From positions 1 through 13,712 of the forward strand of contig DLQL01000030.1 in NCBI GenBank assembly GCA_002477565.1: a stretch of DNA of 13,712 nt, given 5' to 3'. Position numbers and translations under genes: made by a program. Source of the stretch: Flavobacteriaceae bacterium UBA7433. Its GTDB lineage: Bacteria > Bacteroidota > Bacteroidia > Flavobacteriales > Flavobacteriaceae. The notes beneath the pieces were generated by a model. The model was not told the DNA's origin and did no database searches. It saw nothing but the letters and a program-made list of their open reading frames with translations. Each line of letters opens with the position of its first letter. Positions within the stretch are counted from its first letter, which is position 1. Below are positions 6,701 to 13,005 of the stretch, in pieces.

Positions 6701-7633
6701 TTACTTAACGGCCATCAATTCAACGTCAAAAATCAAGGTTGCATTTGGAGGGATCACACCACCAGCTCCCGATGCGCCGTAGCCCAAATTGGAAGGAATG
6801 ACATAGCGCGCTTTGTCTCCAACTTTTAGCAACAAGATTCCTTCGTCCCATCCTTGGATTACTTGGCCTATGCCAACAGTAAAATCAATGGGTTGCTTGC
6901 GTTTGTAGGAAGAGTCAAAAACGGTCCCGTCCAACAATTGACCTTTATAATGCACAGAGACATTGGCGCCTTTGACGGCTTGTTTTCCTTTGCCTTCTTG
7001 TAGTATTTTGTAACGCAATCCACTTGCTGTTTCTTCGTAGCCAGCAGATACTTCATCCAATTGACTTTTTAGAGCCGCTTTTGCTTCGGCATCTCTTTTT
7101 TCTCTTGCTCCTTCAAACGTTCGAAAGGCTTCGATTGCGTTAAAAGCTGTAGCCTCCGTACCGATTCGAATGATTTCCAAGTTGTCAATCAAGTCTTCTT
7201 GCGCGATCGCGTCAACAATCTCTTGTCCTTCTTCTACAAAGCCAAAAACGGTGTGTTTGTTGTCCAACCAAGGTGTTTCTACATGGGTGATAAAGAATTG
7301 ACTTCCGTTGCTTGCCGGTCCTGAATTGGCCATTGACAAAACTCCAGGCCTATCGTGTTTTAATTCGGGGTGAAATTCATCGTCAAAACTATATCCTGGG
7401 CTACCAGTACCGGTGCCTTGAGGACAGCCTCCTTGAATCATAAAATCTGCAATGACTCTGTGGAACTTCAAGCCGTCATAATAGGGAGTTCCTTGTGGTT
7501 TTGAGTTGTTTTCTAAGTTTCCTTCTGCCAAGGCGATAAAGTTTCCTACCGTTCCAGGAGTTTTGTCGTAAGTCAAGTTCACCAAAATGGCTCCTTTGTT
7601 TGTGTTGAATTTTGCGTAGATTCCGTTGTTCAT
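6701..7633 (-). CDS. Dual immunophilin: cyclophilin-FKBP fusion peptidyl-prolyl isomerase
   Basis: A 310-residue protein with two unrelated proline cis-trans isomerase domains. Residues about 5-160 are a cyclophilin with its active site intact: R59 and F64 in F-H-R-V-I-A-D-F-M-I-Q-G-G, Q112 and F114 in G-S-Q-F-F, W122 and H127 in P-W-L-D-N-K-H-T-V-F-G. A charged, Ala-rich helical linker (about 165-198) follows. Residues about 204-310 are an FKBP domain with its pocket residues: Y229, F239, D240, F251, V258, I259, W262, Y285 and F302. No signal peptide is seen, so it probably acts in the cytoplasm on protein folding. Cyclophilin-then-FKBP fusions are known from Flavobacterium johnsoniae. It has its own promoter and terminator and is transcribed alone. 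Confidence 0.95.
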   Translation of the reverse strand: MNNGIYAKFNTNKGAILVNLTYDKTPGTVGNFIALAEGNLENNSKPQGTPYYDGLKFHRVIADFMIQGGCPQGTGTGSPGYSFDDEFHPELKHDRPGVLSMANSGPASNGSQFFITHVETPWLDNKHTVFGFVEEGQEIVDAIAQEDLIDNLEIIRIGTEATAFNAIEAFRTFEGAREKRDAEAKAALKSQLDEVSAGYEETASGLRYKILQEGKGKQAVKGANVSVHYKGQLLDGTVFDSSYKRKQPIDFTVGIGQVIQGWDEGILLLKVGDKARYVIPSNLGYGASGAGGVIPPNATLIFDVELMAVK

Positions 7634-7658
7634 TGTTGTAAGTTTTATTTTAGCGTTG

Positions 7659-7688
7659 CAAAGATAGCCATAATCTACGGATGGGCAA
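7659..7688 (-). promoter_or_regulatory. Promoter of the immunophilin gene
   Basis: On the minus strand TTG (7688-7686), a 19-nt spacer and TATCTTTG (7666-7659) match the Bacteroidota promoter exactly. The leader would be about 20 nt. It sits in the 94-bp gap after btuF, so the gene need not depend on btuF transcription. Confidence 0.75.
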
Positions 7689-7727
7689 GGGAGTCACAAG
7701 AAGGCAATTCCAAAAGAAACTTCAAAC

Positions 7728-8858
7728 TTAGGGGAGTTCGCGAAAGAAATAAGGGTGGTAACCTGGCAGCAATTCTGGGTGTGCGATTTTGACAATGTCT
7801 TTCAGCAAAATATGGGGTTGCACGGGAGCCAATTCAAAATACAGCAAGCCTCCTGTTGCTCCTTTTAGGTGGGCATAGCTGTAAATTTTGTTGTTTGTAA
7901 ACGCTTTAAATTGTTTGTAGTGTTCCGTTGCTGATTCCAATTCCTTTCTACTTGCGTAGGAATCACAACCGATCCACAAGTCCGCGTTTTGTGCTTTTTC
8001 AAAGACGTTCTCAAAGTTTAGACCGAGGCTTCCTTTTCCTTTGCTGTTTTTCCAAAGGTAGTCGGTATGAGCATCTTTAAAGAATTGTGCATTGAAACTG
8101 TCACCAGCGGGCAGGTACCAAACATCTTGAAACAAAGATCCCGAGAGCACGGTTGGTTTTGAAATTGCTTTGTGGGCAGCTTTTTGAATTTTCAGGTATT
8201 CCTCTTCGATTTCCTTAAAAATACGAGCGGCCTCGTGTTCCTTTTCGTACAGTGCCCCAAAAAGCCGAATCCATTCGGTGCGTCCCAAGGGGGTTTCTTC
8301 CAACCAATCCCTGTTTAGCAAAACAGGAATTCCACTTTTTTGAAGGTTTGAAAAAGAGCTGTCCGGACGCCCAACTGAAAAGCCGACGACCAAATCAGGA
8401 GCCAAAGCCAAGAGTACTTCTGTATTGAGAGCTTGTGCGCTGCCAAGCTCATGGACTTGGTTTTCAACTACCCGTTTTCTTGTTTTTGGGGAAGAAATAA
8501 AAGCGGTGTTTGGAAAGCCTACCAAGGAATTTTCTTCTTCTAGCAATTCCAAGATTGGTATGTGTGATGTCGATGTCAGGACAATTCGTTCAACAGGAGT
8601 TCTGATGAGTTGTTTATGAATCAGTTGTGGGGGAATTTTGTTTTTTTTGGGCACCAAAAAATACTCAATTTTTTCATTGGAGTCTTTGCTGGAACCCAAC
8701 AGGGTAAGTTTTTTATAACCTTCCATTTCTTGAATGGAGAATCCTTTGGCATGTTTGAATTTCTCTTGATTACCCTCGTTCTTTCTTGCTTGTTCATGAC
8801 ATGAAAAGAGTCCCAAGAAAAAAATGAAAAGCAACATGTGGAAAGGAATTTTCATCAA
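7728..8858 (-). CDS. btuF: BtuF-like ABC transporter substrate-binding lipoprotein (probable cobalamin binding)
   Basis: A 376-residue periplasmic binding protein of the BtuF/FhuD-like (TroA-fold) class. A lipoprotein signal ends in L-F-S-C20. The residues after Cys20 (H-E-Q-A-R-K) lack an acidic run, which suggests it stays in the periplasm. The first binding lobe starts around 88 (P-V-E-R-I-V, then a G-F-P-N-T loop near 114 and E-V-L-L-A-L-A-P-D-L-V-V near 147). The segment L191-G-R-T-E-W-I-R-L-F-G-A-L-Y is characteristic of the Bacteroidota version of this family. Specificity for B12 is inferred from its divergent position next to a cobalamin riboswitch and btuB; sequence alone would also allow a siderophore or haem. 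The start could be Met1 or Met2. No BtuCD genes are in the window. GC content resembles the host-like flanks, unlike btuB-btuG. Confidence 0.85.
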   Translation of the reverse strand: MMKIPFHMLLFIFFLGLFSCHEQARKNEGNQEKFKHAKGFSIQEMEGYKKLTLLGSSKDSNEKIEYFLVPKKNKIPPQLIHKQLIRTPVERIVLTSTSHIPILELLEEENSLVGFPNTAFISSPKTRKRVVENQVHELGSAQALNTEVLLALAPDLVVGFSVGRPDSSFSNLQKSGIPVLLNRDWLEETPLGRTEWIRLFGALYEKEHEAARIFKEIEEEYLKIQKAAHKAISKPTVLSGSLFQDVWYLPAGDSFNAQFFKDAHTDYLWKNSKGKGSLGLNFENVFEKAQNADLWIGCDSYASRKELESATEHYKQFKAFTNNKIYSYAHLKGATGGLLYFELAPVQPHILLKDIVKIAHPELLPGYHPYFFRELP

Positions 8859-8870
8859 AAATATTTTTCA

Positions 8871-8901
8871 CAAATGTATTCTTTTTAGGGCAGCTTGACA
8901 A
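8871..8901 (-). promoter_or_regulatory. btuF: Promoter of btuF, almost no leader
   Basis: On the minus strand TTG (8901-8899), a 20-nt spacer and TACATTTG (8878-8871) match the Bacteroidota promoter exactly. The -7 box ends only 12 nt before the ATG, so the mRNA leader would be about 5-9 nt. That leaves no room for a riboswitch. Confidence 0.7.
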
Positions 8902-9032
8902 GATGTCTTCTCGGAACAGTTTTTTTAAAAGGGCCTCATTGCAGTTCATAAAAGCCTGCTTTCAGTACCGTTTTGAGAATAGGTGTTTTGAAATTATATG
9001 AGATTTAGGAGGGTTTCGTAAAAAATAGTCCT

Positions 9033-9040
9033 TATTTTTG
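9033..9040 (+). promoter_or_regulatory. Candidate -7 box for the riboswitch-btuB-btuG operon
   Basis: TATTTTTG is an exact match to the Bacteroidota -7 box. It sits a few bases before the first riboswitch helix, which is the right place. No TTG is found 19-23 nt upstream, so the -33 element is weak or absent. Confidence 0.45.
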
Positions 9041-9045
9041 TGGTG

Positions 9046-9259
9046 AATTTGGTTTTTATTTCAACCCGTTTGAAATAAAATTAAAAGGGAATCTCGTTCC
9101 ATTCGAGAGCTGTCCCCGCAACTGTAAGCTCAGTCCATTCAGGACGCTTGTTGTACTCTTATACCACTGTGAACCATTGTTCATGGGAAGGTCGCAACAA
9201 GACGCAAGCCAGGAGACCTGCCTTTTTCATAATTGTAAATAGACTTTCGGGGAGAAAGG
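9046..9259 (+). promoter_or_regulatory. Cobalamin (adenosylcobalamin-class) riboswitch and expression platform
   Basis: The conserved cobalamin aptamer elements appear in order. A 10-bp hairpin (9055-9064 with 9070-9079) comes first, then AAAAGGGAAT (9083-9092), GCTGTCCCCGCAACTGTAAG (9109-9128), CCACTGTG (9164-9171), TGGGAAGG (9184-9191), and the complete B12 box AAGCCAGGAGACCTGCC (9206-9222). The long-range stem CTTGTTG/CAACAAG (9147-9153 with 9195-9201) closes the central domain. Downstream, a small hairpin (9244-9248 with 9254-9258) displays the loop GGGGA seven to twelve bases before the btuB ATG. That loop is complementary to TCCCC at 9113-9117, matching the L5-L13 kissing interaction of this class. 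No intrinsic terminator follows, so control is probably at translation: B12 binding should hide the start region and repress btuB-btuG. Confidence 0.95.
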
Positions 9260-9265
9260 TTTTAG

Positions 9266-11146
9266 ATGATGAAAAATAGGTTCGTAAGTTTTTTTTGCTT
9301 TTTAGCAAGTGTTTCTGTCTTTGCCCAAAAGGATTCTATTGTGAATTATTTGGAGGAGGTGTATGTGGTTGCTGACAAAAGGAATAAACAAGAAGCATTA
9401 GTCCAAAAAAGAATTGTATTCAACGCTGAAACGATTGTTAAAAACCCTACTAATTTCACATCTTTACTAAGATATAACAGTCCAATAGTTTTTAAAGATT
9501 TTGGGAATGGGGGGACTAGTTCTGCTCGTTTCAGAGGAACTTCAGCTTCCAACACCGTTGTTTTGTGGAATGGGATCAATATTAATTCTGTAGGGAGTGG
9601 TCAAACAGATTTCAATTCCCTGTCTGCAAATACAGCCGATCAGATCATTATAAAAAGCGGAGGAAGCAGTTTGCAATATGGTTCTGGTTCAATTGGAGGT
9701 GCAGTACATTTAAAAGATGTGTTGACATTTGAGCCACATAAAGATTACCAGTTTTTCTCTTCATATGGAAGTTTTAATACAACTTCAAATTTCTTTAAGT
9801 CCAATTATGGAGGAGGGAAATGGGCAATAAAAGTAGCTGGAGTTTTCAATAAATCAAATAATGATTATGAATATATTGATGATCGATATACTGATGAAGA
9901 TGGGGATTCATGGAAGAATGAGAATGGGAATTACATCAATTATGGCATTGATTTTAGCCTTGGGTGTAAATTTTCAGATGTAAATAAGATTTATTTTTAT
10001 TCGACCGGGTATTATGGTGATCGATTGTTTTCTAATGGTCTGCCAAACCCTTCTGCGGGTAGTGAACGAAATGAAGATTTTAATCAACGAAATTTATTAA
10101 AATGGCTATACAAATTTGGTGGTTTCACTCAGTTGTTGAATGCTTCTTTTATCACACAAGAGTATAGGTATTATGCTGATAAAGATGCTGGAGATTTTGA
10201 TTTTGGTAAATCTCAAAAAGCCTTGTTAGACTATTCTTTAGCGTATAAATTGTCGACATTTTGGAGTTTAAAATATTTGATGTTGATAGAGTCCACTCAT
10301 GGAGAAACCAATAAAATAGAATCAAAAGTTAGAAATGCATTTTCATATGGAGGAATCGTTACGTTTAAACCTTCTTCTAAACTAATTTCTACACTTGGTG
10401 TTAGAAAAGAATACAATTCTGATTTTGAAGTACCACTTTCTGTTTCTTTGTCGGGTGAGCAAAAACTAGGGGGATGTATTTGGTTAAAAGCAAATGTGTC
10501 TGCGAATTACAGAGTGCCCACTTACAACGAAATGTATTGGCCTATTGCTGGGAATAAAGATTTGATTCCGGAACATTCAAAACAAGGTGAACTAGGAGTG
10601 GAGTTGGAAAAGTATGGTTTCAAACTAAATGCTACATTTTTCTACATTAAAATTAAAGATAAAATTATATGGAGACCTGTTCGCAACTCTAATTTATGGA
10701 CACCTGTTAATTTGGATGCTGCGGTAAATAAAGGTGCTGAATTGTTTTTAAGTTATTCCAAAAAAATAAATAGACATTCCTTTCATTTTTCTGGTAATTA
10801 CATTTGCACAATCGCAAAAGATTCAGAAACAAAGAAACAATTGCCTTATGCACCAATACACCTAATGAATTATACGATGGAATATGGTTATAAGAGAGTA
10901 AAAATGTATTTACAGGATTTGTATCAGAGTAGCGTGTATACAAACAGATTGGCTTTGGATTTCTATTCGTTAGCTCCCGTGAGGGTCCTGAATTTAGGAG
11001 TTGATATAGCTATTTGTAAAAATAATAAGAAAACATTGGTGCTAGGAGGAAAGGTGAATAACTTCACTAATGAGTTGTATTACTTTACAAACTTACGCCC
11101 TATGCCAGGAAGAAATTACGCAATAAATATCAATTATAAATTTTAA
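9266..11146 (+). CDS. btuB: TonB-dependent outer-membrane cobalamin receptor (BtuB)
   Basis: A 626-residue outer-membrane beta-barrel, close in length to E. coli BtuB (614). A signal peptide covers about 1-20 (V-S-V-F-A then Q-K-D). The TonB box is E30-E-V-Y-V-V-A-D-K38. The plug domain (about 45-155) carries F-R-G-T-S-A-S-N-T-V-V-L-W-N-G and the conserved L-Q-Y-G-S-G-S-I-G-G-A-V. The rest alternates aromatic strands and acidic loops and ends in the barrel signal I-N-I-N-Y-K-F626. Translation can start at ATG 9266 or the adjacent ATG 9269. The cobalamin riboswitch directly upstream identifies the substrate. It would import B12 with energy from TonB. Codons are strongly AT-biased compared with flanking genes. 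Confidence 0.94.
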   Translation: MMKNRFVSFFCFLASVSVFAQKDSIVNYLEEVYVVADKRNKQEALVQKRIVFNAETIVKNPTNFTSLLRYNSPIVFKDFGNGGTSSARFRGTSASNTVVLWNGININSVGSGQTDFNSLSANTADQIIIKSGGSSLQYGSGSIGGAVHLKDVLTFEPHKDYQFFSSYGSFNTTSNFFKSNYGGGKWAIKVAGVFNKSNNDYEYIDDRYTDEDGDSWKNENGNYINYGIDFSLGCKFSDVNKIYFYSTGYYGDRLFSNGLPNPSAGSERNEDFNQRNLLKWLYKFGGFTQLLNASFITQEYRYYADKDAGDFDFGKSQKALLDYSLAYKLSTFWSLKYLMLIESTHGETNKIESKVRNAFSYGGIVTFKPSSKLISTLGVRKEYNSDFEVPLSVSLSGEQKLGGCIWLKANVSANYRVPTYNEMYWPIAGNKDLIPEHSKQGELGVELEKYGFKLNATFFYIKIKDKIIWRPVRNSNLWTPVNLDAAVNKGAELFLSYSKKINRHSFHFSGNYICTIAKDSETKKQLPYAPIHLMNYTMEYGYKRVKMYLQDLYQSSVYTNRLALDFYSLAPVRVLNLGVDIAICKNNKKTLVLGGKVNNFTNELYYFTNLRPMPGRNYAININYKF

Positions 11147-11157
11147 ACAAACAAAAA

Positions 11158-12240
11158 ATGAAAACAACGAAATTAATTTTTAAACTATTCTTATTCAATT
11201 TGGTTTTAATAAGCTGTAACGACAATGATAAACCAGGATTGGAAGAGTTTTTGGATCGGTATGAAAATGGGATTATGATTAGTTCTGAAGGGAATTTTGG
11301 AGATAAAGATGGCTCGTTGTCATTTGTAGCAGGAGATTATAGTTTTGCTTCAAATTTTCTTTATAAAGAAGTCAATGGGGCGCAATTAGGAGGGCTTGTT
11401 CAATCTGTAGCTTTTGATGATGAAAATGCATATATTATTTTAAATGATGTAAGTACTATTGTTGTAGCTGATAGATATACGCTTGAGAAAAAATCAGTAA
11501 TTATGGCGGGATTAGAAAATCCGAGATATATGACCATTTTTAATGGAAAAGGGTACATAACTAATTGGGGTAAAGGTGCTGATGAAACGGATGATTACAT
11601 TGCTGTTTTGGATTTAGCATCTAATAGTATTGAAGAATCTTCTAAAATAGCTTTGGACAATGGTGTAGAAAGAATACTTGCTAAAGATAACAAGCTTTAT
11701 GTTTCACATAACGGAGGATGGTCATCAAACAATATAATTTCTGTGATTGATTTAGTGGACAATTCAGTTGGTGAAATAACGGTAAATGACAATCCAGACG
11801 ATATCTTTTTTACGACTTCAGGAGATTTAGTAGTTTTGTGTAAAGGAAAACCATTGGTTTATGGTGCCCCCCCCAACTACGATGTTGTTGAGGCTACGAC
11901 ATCTTCTATTTCGTTTGTCGATGTTTCTACAAAAACGGTTTTTAAATCGCTAGAATTTTCTAAGAATATAAGAGGAACTATCATGTCTTATAGTGAAGGA
12001 AACATTTATTATTATTCTGACAACCGTGTGTATAAAATTTCTGAAACAGCCACTGAACTGGGTGCTGATGGGTTAGATGTAGGAGATATTTATGGAATGA
12101 GAGCCAAAAATGATAAATTGTATACTTTAGAATATGCTTTTTCAGAATTAAGTAAATTAAGAATAATAGACTACGAAACTGAATCTGATTTGTATGCTAC
12201 TGCTGTAGGTTTAGGCGCTTCCAAAATCTATTTCAACTAA
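11158..12240 (+). CDS. btuG: BtuG-like surface lipoprotein, beta-propeller B12 capture protein
   Basis: A 360-residue lipoprotein starting 11 nt after btuB and thus under the same riboswitch. The signal ends in L-I-S-C20 and is followed by N-D-N-D-K. That acidic stretch resembles the export signal that sends Bacteroidota lipoproteins to the cell surface. The mature part is a YVTN/YncE-like (DUF5074-type) beta-propeller: an opening I-S-S-E-G-N-F-G and repeats such as Y-I-T-N-W-G-K-G...I-A-V-L-D-L and Y-V-S-H-N-G-G-W...I-S-V-I-D-L. Bacteroides thetaiotaomicron BtuG has the same lipoprotein-plus-propeller design and binds B12 very tightly on top of BtuB. The role here is inferred from that similarity and the operon. 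A run of eight C (11867-11874) encodes A237-P238-P239. Base composition is AT-rich like btuB. Confidence 0.85.
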   Translation: MKTTKLIFKLFLFNLVLISCNDNDKPGLEEFLDRYENGIMISSEGNFGDKDGSLSFVAGDYSFASNFLYKEVNGAQLGGLVQSVAFDDENAYIILNDVSTIVVADRYTLEKKSVIMAGLENPRYMTIFNGKGYITNWGKGADETDDYIAVLDLASNSIEESSKIALDNGVERILAKDNKLYVSHNGGWSSNNIISVIDLVDNSVGEITVNDNPDDIFFTTSGDLVVLCKGKPLVYGAPPNYDVVEATTSSISFVDVSTKTVFKSLEFSKNIRGTIMSYSEGNIYYYSDNRVYKISETATELGADGLDVGDIYGMRAKNDKLYTLEYAFSELSKLRIIDYETESDLYATAVGLGASKIYFN

Positions 12241-12273
12241 GCATCTAGACAGACACTGATAAATTTTGTTAAA

Positions 12274-12302
12274 AGCACCTCGATTTCGAGGTGTTTTTTT
12301 TT
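12274..12302 (+). terminator. Intrinsic terminator of the btuB-btuG operon
   Basis: A perfect stem CACCTCG/CGAGGTG (12276-12282 with 12287-12293) has a 4-nt loop and is followed by nine T. It lies between convergent genes. On the minus strand the hairpin is followed by only four T, so it could serve the 12310-12783 gene weakly. Confidence 0.88.
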
Positions 12303-12309
12303 GACCGTT

Positions 12310-12783
12310 TTACAGCAATTGCAACACTTCGTTTTTAAGAGCGGAAAGCGCAATGGCGGAAGGAGGTGGGCTTTTGAGTCCCTTTTTTAAGAGGGCTTCC
12401 CTCAGGTCTTGACTTTCTGGAATACCATCATCTGTTGCCATTTCATGAAGCAGTTGTACTGTTGCATTTTTTGAAGAAACCACAATGTTCCAAGTAGCTT
12501 CTGTGATGTAGATCTGTTGGGTCAGGTTGTGTTCAAACTCTTGTTCGATGGTTTTGAGCAAAAGGCTGCAATACGCTGCTTTTTCTTTGCTCAGGGGTTT
12601 GATGCGCACCAACAGTTGGTTGGGGTTGATTCGTTCCAAAAACAAGGCAATGCGTTCGTACGCTTGCAAGCGAAGTGAAAGGCTTTGTTTCTTTTCCGCT
12701 TTGAGCAATTGGGAATTCCTTCGATGGGTCTCGTTTTTAAGGTGCAATTTGAAAAAATAAAAAGCGACAACTCCTGTTATCAA
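12310..12783 (-). CDS. Membrane-anchored protein of unknown function (DUF7935-like), start uncertain
   Basis: The 157 residues from a TTG codon at 12783 begin inside a transmembrane helix (I-T-G-V-V-A-F-Y-F-F-K-L). A charged helix follows, then a conserved soluble region with L-R-L-Q-A-Y-E-R-I-A-L-F-L-E-R-I-N-P. This pattern is common in uncharacterised flavobacterial proteins of about 170-180 residues, which I recall as DUF7935. The frame stays open upstream to TAG 12853-12855. The preceding codons read I-D-S-F-D-T-I-Q-I-L-G-T-L-L-A-S-L, which would complete the membrane helix, but none of them is ATG, GTG or TTG. The true start is therefore either TTG 12783 with a shortened helix, or a non-standard ATA near 12831-12837. 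No promoter is recognised. Confidence 0.75.
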   Translation of the reverse strand: MITGVVAFYFFKLHLKNETHRRNSQLLKAEKKQSLSLRLQAYERIALFLERINPNQLLVRIKPLSKEKAAYCSLLLKTIEQEFEHNLTQQIYITEATWNIVVSSKNATVQLLHEMATDDGIPESQDLREALLKKGLKSPPPSAIALSALKNEVLQLL

Positions 12784-12898
12784 ACTGGCAAGGAGCGTTC
12801 CTAAAATTTGTATTGTGTCAAAGCTGTCTATAAGTATTGCTTGAGTAAAGAGCTAAAATAAGCAAAGTTTTTTATTCAAAACTTGTCAATAACTTTTA

Positions 12899-12929
12899 TT
12901 GTTTTGAACGGTTTGATAGCTTATTTTTG
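12899..12929 (+). promoter_or_regulatory. Promoter of the uvrD-family gene
   Basis: TTG at 12899-12901, a 20-nt spacer and TATTTTTG at 12922-12929 match the Bacteroidota promoter exactly. The leader to the proposed start at 13006 would be about 70 nt. Confidence 0.65.
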
Positions 12930-13005
12930 AGGAAGCATAAGAAAAATGTAGCCGCAGCTCAAAAAAAGAGTGCGAGGCAGTTAGCAACGACAAACAAGCA
13001 GTATT

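Noticed and set aside
6507..6782. 91-residue ORF on the plus strand
   Set aside because: It runs across the tRNA-Gly promoter, the immunophilin terminator and the end of the immunophilin gene in antisense, and shows no protein-like pattern.
8859..9032. A second riboswitch serving btuF on the minus strand
   Set aside because: No B12 box or other aptamer element is present on that strand, and the btuF leader is only a few bases long.
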